From the NCBI GenBank assembly GCA_029204225.1, contig MU833465.1, positions 1-56,172 of the forward strand: a stretch of DNA of 56,172 nucleotides. The letters run 5' to 3'. Source of the stretch: Diphasiastrum complanatum. Its lineage: Eukaryota > Streptophyta > Lycopodiopsida > Lycopodiales > Lycopodiaceae. The notes beneath the pieces are model-generated. The model was not told the origin of the DNA and did no database searches. It saw only the letters and a list, made by a program, of their open reading frames with translations. A program made the position numbers and the translations under genes. Below are positions 22,101-34,100 of this stretch, piece by piece. Every line of letters starts with the position of its first letter. Positions within the stretch are counted from its first letter, which is position 1.

Positions 22101-25100
22101 GCTATCTGTACCAAATAGAACATGCTGGTGAAGTTTGATGAATTTACGTGTTTGGTGAAAGATAAGGCTTAGAATAGCCTTATGTGGACTTAAACAGGCG
22201 CCAAGGGCTTGCTATAGCCGAAATGAGAGTAGTTTACAAAGCAAGGGCTTAAAAAGAGTAAGTTTGACTGCAATTTGTGTTCCTTTAAGGAAGGTGAATA
22301 CCTTGTTGTTGTTGTGCTCAATGTGGATGACTTACTCATCATAGGAAGCAATAAGGATCCTATTGCTCGTGTTAAGGAAAGTTTTTTTTGTGAGTTTGAG
22401 AGGAAAGATTTGGGTTTGCTGCACTAGTGTCTAGGAGTTGAGGTTTGGAAAGAAAAGCGTTTCCTATTTATTTTTCAAGAAAAGTATGCATAGAAAATAT
22501 TGAAGACATCTAATATGCAAGAAAACTACCAATGGATGCAAGCAACAAGCCATCAGAGGATGATGGTTCTTCATTTGCAGATGAGACTCTCTACCGTCAA
22601 TTAGTGGGAAGCCTGATTTACCCAGGCTCGATATTGCGTATGTAGTTGGGATTGCGAGTCAATTCATGAGCAAACCTATTGAATCACATGAAAAGGCAGC
22701 CAAGGGGATTCTACATTATGTGAGAGGGACAATGACCTATGGGATTGGATATACTAATGATGGTGATCTTTAGATGAAGGGCTATTCAGTTTCAGATTGA
22801 GATTGGTTAGGTGATAAAGACAATTGGAGATCGATGATAGGCTATTGCTTTAGCCTAAGTTCAGGGGAAATTTCTTGGTGTAGCAAGAAGCAGCCTACTA
22901 TTGCTTTGTCATCTATCGAAGTTGAGTATAGGGCGACCTTGAGGACCGCTTGTGAAGCTATTTGGTTACGACGCCTACTTGACCAACACTTTATACAAGA
23001 GCAAGTGCGCAGTGGTGAGATTGAGCTAATATAATGTGACACCAACAATGAGATTGCTGATATCTTTACTATACCACTTAATAAAGGTAAGTTTGAGAAG
23101 TTCAGAACATAGTTAGATGTTGGCTTAAATAAAATTGCCATTAAAGAGGTAGAGAGAAGGGGGGGTGGCACGGTGAAGAGTAATGCCTATTTCACCCCTT
23201 TCGCTAAGCACTAACATTATTGTAAGTTGTACATTGGTCATGGGCATGTGGTTTGTAAATACATGGGGCCCCCAATTTGTAACTTAACTAAGTTAGTGCA
23301 AGTGGCCCACTTGGCCCAATAGCTCAATCATATGGTTGCCACCTATACATTCCATGCATGTACATGAGGTGGGGGCCTCATGGAGGATGGAGGACTTGGA
23401 GGACCCACGCCCTCCTCTCTCTCACTAGCAATTCATTCTCTCTTCTAAGTTCTGGTGTTGTGAGGTGCTTAAGCAATTTTCCTTGTGTTTGACGTTTTCC
23501 ATAGCTAGGCTTTTCAAGCTTTCTTGGTTGACCTAGTATTGTAGTTAAGATGCTCCATAGCTATATATTGCAATTTATCACTTGGTTGCAAGTATAGTTG
23601 ACATCAATTACGTATATTGGTATCAAAAGAAGCATAAGACAACAAAAAGGCATTCACACAAGCAATCTACAACTAACTTGAGGATCAACAAGGGTTGCTG
23701 ATAGCTTAGGCAGATCTCCAATTAAGATCTAGGTCCTTGTCACCTATTTATATGATATGGCATGTCTAGAAGGTCAAAATAGTCCTTCTTGTAGGGCTCC
23801 CAAATTAGGCTTTTACTCTTATCCAGTGAGTAGGTCTTATCTAGTTAAAGGAGTTAAAAAAATAAAGCCTTGTAGAAACAATCGTGAGACCCCATTAGAT
23901 TGCAGGTCCAAATAGAGAGAAGTACAAACTATGTAATGTATGCCCACAACACCCCTTTTTTAAATCATTGCCTTCAACGTGGGCTTAAGTTTTTAACTAC
24001 TAAAGCTACTTTTGTACCACTCTTTGCCATTTTCTTTCTTGGGTTACAACAACAAGAAAATTTACAACGGAATGATCTTAGTTTGTAGCCTAAATAGTGC
24101 AATCTTGTTCGTGTAACAATGGAGTATGTGCACAATCTTAAAGGTTTTCCCATGTAGCTTCATCAAGGCATGATTGAGCTTTTCCAATATCTTAAAGGGA
24201 CCATAATAATGGGCAAAGAACTATTTAGTAAGGGAAAAACTTATGGTGTGGAACAATAAATAGATTAACCTTCAACAAATCCTAGAAAAGACCTTTGGTG
24301 ATCAACCAAAGACTTGTACTGATGATGGACATGTGCTTGCACAATACAATCACGAGAGTGAGCAGAAAAGATGATAAAGTCAATGGAATATAATCAAGGG
24401 ACAATGATATACCTACTACAACAGGTAAATATCTATTGGCCAATAGAAAAGGAGATACACCCGTGCTAATACTAATGAAATTGTTATATTGTACTTTGCA
24501 AAACACAAGTGCTGATCCTAATCTTGACGATTAGAAGGCGAGAAAAAATTATGTAAACAATCTTTTTAAATATGATTTCAACTCTTACGATTGACCAAGA
24601 GTACTTACTGCGACTACAAAATGAACAAATTTGAAATAGAGTTGCCAGATCAGATTGACATGAGGCCAATTGAACTGAGACTTAAGTTGGGCAAAGGACT
24701 TATGGAAACCATAGAGATGACGGTCGACGAGAGAGTAAACTTGATGGTGAAGAAAAGAAGGTGATCGAGTAGACGGATAAACATCTAAAAAATCAGGACA
24801 ACCAGGATATGCAAAAAGGAAGGATATCAAATCAATTAGGAAACGAGTAGTGATGGGCCAACATTGATGATATGGCGCTTGTCAATAATTGTCTCATCTT
24901 CGCATCAGAGAGATTTTGTTGAGCATCTGTCATAGGTGTGTCGTGGCGCCAATTGTGAGGGAGCGCCCAATTTTCCCATAGGTGGAGGGGTTGGCTTTTC
25001 TATTCTCTTTTGTATTCTTGATTTGATTGTCGCGCCTCAGTGGCGTTGGACTCCCAATGGATCCCCGACTTAGTAACTTAGTCTAAGCATTCCATTCCAT

Positions 25101-28100
25101 ACATGATAGCTCAAATATCAACTTCAAAATATAAACCAGCCTAGCCATCATCATATTGAAAAGGAAAACCCACCAAGCTAAACAAGCATCCATTCATAAG
25201 GTAATAGACAACACGAAAAAATCATTTGTTAGATCTGGAGGCATAGCAACGAGCCTAAAGTTCATTGTCTCGACTCTCATGCATGGGCCATGTAGAAAGG
25301 TTGTGATAGGTCCTGACCATTGAATAGGCATGGTGAAACCAAGATGGTTATTGGCCCCAATCCTCATTTTTATTAATCATTGGTGAGAGGTATATTGATT
25401 ATGACTCAAACTAGTGGTCTCGGGACCGCCAACATGAGCTAGGCATAGTGCTTCTGGTAGATGCTGGTTAGGGGAGGTGAGACCTGGTGACTAGATTCTT
25501 GGCGCTGGTTGAGCTACCCAAGTATCTATATACCAGACTCCTATAGCTTTGTTGTAATTTCGCATGCACCCTTTGTGATGGAAGATATTGCTGTTTGAAA
25601 CAACATGCTTTTCTAAACTTGGATTATTTGAGGATGATTAAGCTTGCTTGAATTAGCTCAGCTCTTGGACATGAGTACCAAGGTGCCGTTTAGGCCCTCA
25701 CTTGAGCTCCAAAGCTAGCTCATGAATTGTGACTGCTTGATTGGCCCATCAACATTTTGGGTGCTCCCAAGCTAGCTTCACAACAGTAGGATGAGCACCA
25801 GGAATAAGGTCAATCTGATGGTTAGAAGAACTTAAAGGAGGTAATGCGGACGACTCATAAAAAACAAACTATAAGATTGAAGAAGCCGAAAAATAGCAAG
25901 TGGCAGGGACGTAAAGGGAACATCTGGATCAGAGGAAAGATTAACACAAAGGTGGGCTGCACAATGAGCTTTAGGAAGACTATGCATAAACTGTTTGGCA
26001 ATGACAAGATTATAATGAGAGGTAGAATCAATGCCGAGAAAGGCGAAAGGATAGACATTGTTGGGCAAGATTGATGGACATCTCCCAATGACACAAACAT
26101 ATCAATAATGGGGTTTTGTTCTTAACTAATAAGCTACATATATTGTAGATGGATACATGAGAATCAATGATGGATTACTTCACACGAGTGAAAGATCTCA
26201 GTGGGGCAACATCTAGTGGATGGAGAAAGTGTTCTTGATTTAGCTTACCTCTAGCCTATCAAAATCTTGTCTTGATGTTGTCTTTACGGGAGATCAGGCC
26301 TAATTTTGATGAGTTGAATGATATTTTATTACAAGAGGAAATGAGATGACAAAATCTCATCAACAGGGACGATTTTAAGGAGCAAGCATTCACAACAAAG
26401 ACGTGGGAGCAAAATCCAAAAAAAGGTGGTGAATTAGCTAAAGGTGTTCTCGCAGGAAGGTTATGTAAACTTTAGGCTTAGGCGATGAGTCATCAAGCGG
26501 GAATTGTAGATATTGGTACGATGAGCAAGTTATGACGAGACGTTTGGACATTTGAATCATAATAGTGTATAGGTTTTGAGGAGATTCAATATGGTTACAG
26601 GCCTACTGTTGCGTTGGCGCCTCAAAGGGCGTTGGGATTTGAGCGGTTTTCCCAAGGCGCTTAAGTCTAACATTCATCCGTCATGAACTAGGCTAAATCG
26701 AAATGGTAATTATCCCCAAGGATCAACTTTATTAAATCTGGAAGAGGTTACATTCATACATAGACTGATTGGTCTCGGGGCCACCAACACGTGGTGGGCA
26801 TTGTGCCTAGCTCGCGCTAGTAGAGGGAGCTAAGACCTGGCGACTGAATTCTTGGCGTTAGTTGAGCTGCCGAAGTTTATGTCTGTCAGACTCCCCCTAT
26901 AGTGCTGGTGTGATTCGGCGCCCCCCCTCTGTCCTAGAATATAGTGCTTTTTTGTAACGCACGCTTTTTGGGATTTAGTTTCTACTTTGCTGATTAAGCA
27001 TGGCAGAATCAGTTTAGCTCCCGGATATGGGTTCCGGGAGTCGTCCCGGCGGGTAGAATAAACTTGGCTCCTGGACATGGGTCCCAGGAGCTGACTAGGC
27101 CATGACTCGAGCTCCAGGGCTAGCTCATGACTTGGGACTCCTTGATTGGCTCACCATAGGTTGGAGGCTCAGTCCTCGACTTCCTAACTTGCTCTGGGAA
27201 TTTAGGGACTGTCACCCTTTAGAGTCTTACAGGGCGTGCACCCAAGTCAACTTTACAACATCCTCCCCTCGTTTGAGAAAGCTGATGTCCTCATCAGGGC
27301 CAAACTAGAACCTAAGACTCATGGCTAAGACTCATGGTGTGGACTTGATTCACTGGCCAAATTTTCTTCATGAATACAAAAGCACAGGCTTTATTCACCG
27401 GCCGGAAAAGACCAAATTTAAAATAAGAAATTACTTTTTGCACTTAGCACAAGAAAAGTGTAGATCTAGTTTATTTGTAAAACCTGTGTAAAGCTGCAAC
27501 ATTAGTTAAATTACTTAGACCCCATGAAATTGGCGGCCTGCTTTATTAACGTGGAAAGGAAAAGTACCTAGGAGCTTCGTTGAGCCCAAGATATATGGTT
27601 TTTCAGCACATCAGAATGAGTCCCCTAGGACTTTAGATTTTTTGTTGATCGCACAAGTTGAGCTTCTTGAGCTCGGAATCGGCACTCGGATCCATCTTTA
27701 TGTAGAAGCTGTAGGCGATGTTGGCTCCGTTTGATCCTTTGTCGCCTAATTTGTCTCTGCTGGTTCTCCTTTGTTAAAGAGGTGAATGAGATTTGAAGGA
27801 ATTGCTGGTTCAGGTTCAGTTGTATCGTTCGTCTCTAATTGATCTCCTGGCACACCTATGACGACGCAAGGTCTTCTGCCATTATATAATAACACAAGGT
27901 TAGCCCCCTTTGCCAGGAAGGCAACCATGTGTTCGCTTAACCAACTTAGTCGTCGAAAGCATTCATCTTCAAGACTGTGAACGTTACTCGATTTTTCCAT
28001 GTCCCCAGTGAGATTGGTAAATTGGCTGCCAATCTACAAGTTGTCATTGTGCCTTTGGCGGTCTCCACACAAATAGAGGTCGCATTTTTTTCACATTGAA

Positions 28101-31100
28101 TGCCCAATTCTTCTGCCAAACTTTTTGATAGGTAGTTATGCGATGCTCCTAGATCTACCATGAAGTGAGTGATCTTGCCTTGAATGCAGCCTTTCAAGTA
28201 CAACAACTTCGATGCTCTTGCAGGAGTCGCTTGATATGTTCACGACACGCCGCAAGTGCCCCTATTTGTTTTAGGGCATTCAGGTCGGACTCCGTCAAAT
28301 CCATTTCTGGGTCTTCTTTGTTGTCTTGTTCACAGTCAGCTTGATCAGATGCCTCTCTTTCCATCTTATCGAATACCTCAGTCGCCACTATGATTTGTTT
28401 ATTCAACGGCTTGGGGTACGACCTCCAAGAGCGACCTTGTTGTTGACAATTAAAGCAGCGCAGAGAACTGCCCATTGTTGGTGAGCTGTTGTTGTGGGTT
28501 GTTTCTTCTCTGAAAATTATTCCCTCCATGTAATAGATCCTAACACCACAGCAGGGCAAACACTAACTGATCCACCCAACCTTGCCTACTCCCTGATATG
28601 GAGCAAGCCCCTCCTAGCCCAGTGTGAGGACTGGTAGCATGCATATTACCAAGTGTCGGCCACATGGCTCTGACATGGCCGACTGCACGTCGGGACCCAA
28701 CTTGGGGTCCTATACTGCTGACAGGGTCCCTAGGCTGTGTTAGGCCCGCCATGGTTATGGACCGTGATGATTTGCAAGACCCAGCTATGGAGTATCTTAA
28801 CTCAAATGCTAGATCAACTATGAAAGCTTGAGAACCTTGGCTATGGAAAATATCACATACAAAGAGAATTGAATAAGCACCTCACAAACTCAAAAGTCTC
28901 AAGAAGAAATGAATTGCTAGAGAGAGAGAGAGGAGGGCGTGGGTCCTCCAAATCCCTTGTGAGGCAAGTACCTCCTTTACATGCATGGAAAGTCTAGGTG
29001 TCAACCATAGGAGTGAGCTACTTGGCCAAGTGGGCCACTTGCACTAATTTACTTAACTTACAAAAGGGGGTCTCATGCATTCAATTAAAACATGCCCCAT
29101 GAGTTATGTACAACTTAACTAATGCTTAGCCAAAGGGGTAAAATAGGCATTACTCTTCAACACCCCCCCCCCCCCCCCCCCTTAATGGCAATTTTATTCA
29201 AATTGACATCCAACAAAGTTCTGAACTTTTCAAACTTATCTTTACTAAGTGGTTTAGTAAAAATATCAGCTATCTGGTCGTTGGTGTCACAATAAACTAG
29301 CTCGATCTCCCCACTGTGCTCTTTCTCTCGTATAAAATGCTGGTCCACCTCTATGTGTTTCGTCCGTGCATGATAGACTGGATTCCTCACAAGCTGAATG
29401 CAACTTTGGTTATCACAATGTAACAATGTAGGTCTTACTTGAGCAATCTGCATGTCCTCAAGTAGACGGCGTAACCAAATGGCTTCACAGGCGGACCTCG
29501 TAGTCACCCTGTACTCAGCTTCGGTAGATGATAGAGCAATAGTAGGCTGCTTCTTACTGCACCATGATATAGCCCCTGAACCTAGGCTGAAACAATAGCC
29601 TGTCGTCGATCTCCGATCGTCTCTATCACCTGCCCAATTAGAATCTGAATAACCCTCCAGCTGAAGGTCCCCGTCATCTGTTTTTCCAATCCCATAAGTC
29701 ACTGTCCCTCTCACGTATCGTAGGATCCGCTTGGCTGCCTTCCAATGTGCTTCGGTAGGCTTACTCATGAATTGACTTGCAATCCCAACCGCATAAGCAA
29801 TATCTGGCCTGGTGGTAGTAAGGTAAATCAGGCTGCCCACTAACTGACGATAGAGCGTCTCATCTGCAAATGCTGGACCATCATCTTTTGATGGCTTGTT
29901 GCTTGCATCCATGGGTGTGCTGATTGGTTTGCTTTCTTGCATGTTAAACCTCTTCAATAATTTCTGTGCATACTTTGCCTGTGAGATAAAAAGACAACGC
30001 TTCTCTTTCCAAACTTCAACTCCTAGGCAATAGTGTAGCAAACCCAAATCTTTCATCTCAAACTCACTAGAAAGATTCTTCTTAACACAAGCAATAAGCT
30101 TCTTATTGCTTCCCGTGATGAGTAGATCATCCACATAGAGCACAACAACCACAAAGTCTTCTCCTTCCCTGAAGACATAAAGATTGCAATTAGACTTACT
30201 CTTCTCAAATCCTTGCAGAGTACTCATCAATTCGGCTATACCAAGCCCTTGGCGCCTGTTTGAGCCCATACAAGGCTTTCCTAAGCCTGCAAACCAGATT
30301 TTCCTTGCCTGTTATTTCAAATCCTTGCGGTTGTTCCATGTAAACCTCCTCCTGTAGGTGCCCATTAAGAAAGGCACTCTTGACATCCATTTGATGGACA
30401 TCCCAATCAAAATATGAGGCTATAGCCAAAACGGTCCTGATAGATGTTATCTTAGCAACAGGTGCGAATGTCTCATCATAGTCTAGCCCCTCTTGCTGAG
30501 CATAGCCTTTCGCCACCAACCTTGCCTTGTACTTGTCCACTGTTCCATTGGCATGAATCTTGGTCTTATAGACCCACTTGCAACCTATTGGTTGCTTCCC
30601 TTCTGGCAATGTAGTGAGCTCCCATGTGTCATTCTTAACAATGGAGTCGTACTCCTCCTGCATGGCATGTTGCCATACCTTTTCTCTCACGGCTTCGTGA
30701 AAGAACTGTGGCTCATCTGCATTCAGAATAGTGGACATAAGAGCAAAGTTAGTCTCTTGTCTCTCATGAGACCTAAGAGATCTTCTGACACCCTGTTCAC
30801 TGCTCTCTCCTTCTTCCATCATTTGACCTTCTTTGATTGTTTCCCAATACCACCTAGGTAGCTTCTTCCTAGCAGTAGGTGATGTGGATGGTGACCACGT
30901 ATCCCATGGTACTGTCTTAGTCTTCCATTTGTCCCCAACTTCGGCTTCTGGTACTTGGCCAAAAAGAGGTCTCGAACTAGTAGGTTCGATTTCCTGTTGT
31001 TGCTCCTGCACTTGAGGCTCACAGGACTCTTGACTAGGATCCTTATCCGTGGAATCAATCAAGGGTATGAACTCAGTAGTTCCTTCCTTCTCCTGCTCCT

Positions 31101-34100
31101 GTATCTTGGGTGAATGCTCTTCATCAAAGATGACATCTCGACTTAGGATCTTCTTCCTGTTTTCGAGATCATATAGCACATAAGCTTTCTCACCTTCACT
31201 ATACCCAAGAAAGACACACTTTACGGATTTTGCATCAAGTTTCTTCCGCAAGTCCTTTGGTATATGTGCATATGCAGTACACCCAAATACTCGAAGGCTG
31301 CCCACTTTGGGCTTGTTGCCACTATATGCTTCTTCTGGCGTGATTCCTTCAACTGCTTTGGTTGGACTTCTATTCAATAGAAAAACAGCAGTTGCTACCG
31401 CTTCCGCCCAAAAAGAATTTGGAAAACCCTTTGCCTTGAGCATGCTCCTCGCACACTCAACTATAGACCTGTTTTTCCGCTCAGCCACGCCGTTTTGCTG
31501 CGGTGTATGTGGAGCAGTAAACTGTCCCTTTATCCCACATGCTTTGCAAAGATCTTTGAACTCATCAGAAATATACTTACCACCCTTATTTCCCTGTGTG
31601 GTTTTCCACCATAGCTTTCCACTGTTTGAAGTATTTGAACGCTTCAGATTTCAGCTTCAAAAAATAGACCCATACCTTCCGTGAGAAATCATCTACGAAG
31701 GTCATGAGATAGTATTGCCCCCCTGCTGATTTGACCTGCATGGGACCGCATGAATCTGAATGCACAAGCTCAAGAATGCCCTTGGCCCTGGTAGCTTTCT
31801 CCTTTGGAAACTTTTTCCTCTGTTGCTTCCCTAGTGCACAAGCCTCACATGTGTCTGAAGAAGACTTAATGCTAGGAAGATCTACTACCATTCTGTGCCT
31901 GTTCAAAACTTGCAAACTTTTATAACTCAAATGACCATATCTCTCGTGCCAAAGCTTGTCCCGATTAGTATCCCTTGCAGACAAGGCCTCTTGGCTAGGA
32001 ATGGTTGTGAAAAGCTTGTAAAGACCTCCTTCTTGCATTCCCTTGGCTACCACCTTGAAGTTTTGATCTTTGTCTTTTACCAAACATGTAGAATCATCAA
32101 ACTCTACCACCATGTTCTGTTTGGTAATGGCACCAACAGATAGCAAGTTCTTAGCCAACCCTGGTACGTGCAACACACTTTTAATTTCCTTCACCTCACC
32201 TGATGACAACTGTATTGCAACTGTGCCTTTGCCCCTCACCATACATGTAGAATTATCTTCAAGGCAAACATGCTGACCATCTTCTGTCTCCTCATAGGTG
32301 CTGAACCAATCTCTATGAGGTGTCATGTGCTTTGAGGCTCCAGAATCAATGTACCATCCACCAAATGTGGATTCAGATGATAGGGCTGCGTTGAATAGCT
32401 CAAGCACACCAGATTGCTCCTCCTCTGCAACTTTGTCAACAAAGTGACCATGCTGGTTCTTTCCCTTCTTCTGATCACTTTGCTTCTTCCTACATTCAAA
32501 GGAAAAATGCCCATACTTTCCACAATAGTTGCAGTTGCCCTTCCTCTTGGGTGTAGATGAGGAATTGGTGCTTGACTCCTCTCCAACCTGTAACTTGGAC
32601 ACTTGCTGCTCGAAGCTGCTTTGAGTTCTTCTTTTTGCCTTTGCCTTTCTTCTGAAAGTTTTGCTTCTTCTTAGAAGCAAATGCAAGCTCTGGATTATCT
32701 TCCCTTTCAGAAAGATTCTTCCTTCTCATCTCCTCCTGTAAAAGAAGACCACATAACTCCCCAAAGGTTGGGAGTTTCTCCCTAGCAGAAAGGGACATCA
32801 CATAGTCTTGATAGTTGAATGACAAGCTGTTCAAGACTATGGGGACAATACTCTTGTCACTTACTTTCTCTCCAACTGAAGCAAGCTGATCCATTAGGTC
32901 CTTGACCTTTGTAATATGATCACCAATTGTTGCACCTGCTTCCATCTTGAGAGTATGTAACCTGTTTTGCAAATACACCAGCTTGGCTGAATCCACTGTT
33001 TCAAACATAGACTTCAGAATTGTCCAAGCATCAGTTGCATCCCTTGCATTGCAAATGTGAGGAATAATATTGTCCTTGATAGAAAGATTGATTATCCTAT
33101 GAGCTTTCTGTCTCCTGTTCATGTAGTCCTTCAAGTCAGGATCAGATGTTGGTACAGGTTCTGTACCTGTCATCACCTCCCAACAATTCTTGTCCATCAA
33201 GATATTAGCTATCTTGAACTTCCACACTCTGTAGTTTGTGCCATCTAGTTTGCTAGATTCACCCAGCAAACTCTCCCCAAGACTAGCCATGATAAAATCT
33301 GTGCTTAAACAGAAGCTCAACCTGAAAAAGATCAGAAAAGAACAACTTCCAGCAACAAGGGTTTGACCCCAAACTAGGGTATGTAGCCACTTCAAGGCAA
33401 CCCTTCAGCTCCTGCTTTTGTCTTTGCCACTTGGTGTGGCCTCACTAGCACAAGCACTAGGCCCCACTGGAACAGAAACCGGAAGCCCCTACAGAAAGTG
33501 CGCCCTACTTTTGTGTAAGCTCCTTTAGAAAGACTCCCCAAAACTTAGCCAGATTTAGAAAGGTTTTGGATTATTTCACTCCCCTTGCCAATAGCTCTCC
33601 AACAGTGCAAGACTCCACCTGATCTGACACCTGTAGATCAAATGTTCCCTCTTTCAAGATTGAGGTGCTTGTAGAAGATGAGAATCTTCTCAAGAATCTA
33701 AGCACTGAAGTTTCTCTCACTCACAGACTCACAGGCTAGACAACCTGCTCGGATACCATGATGATTTGCAAGACCCAGCTATGGAGTATCTTAACTCAAA
33801 TGCTAGATCAACTATGAAAGCTTGAGAAACTTGGCTATGGAAAATATCACACACAAGGAGAATTGAATAAGCACCTCACAAACTCAAAAGTCTCAAGAAG
33901 AAATGAATTGCTAGAGAGAGAGAGAGAGGAGGGCGTGGGTCCTCCAAATCCCTTGTGAGGCAAGCACCTCCTTTACATGCATGGAAAGTCTAGGTGTCAA
34001 CCATAGGAGTGAGCTACTTGGCCAAGTGGGCCACTTGCACTAATTTTCTTAACTTACAAAAGGGGGTCTCATGCATTTAATTAAAACATGCCCCATGAGT

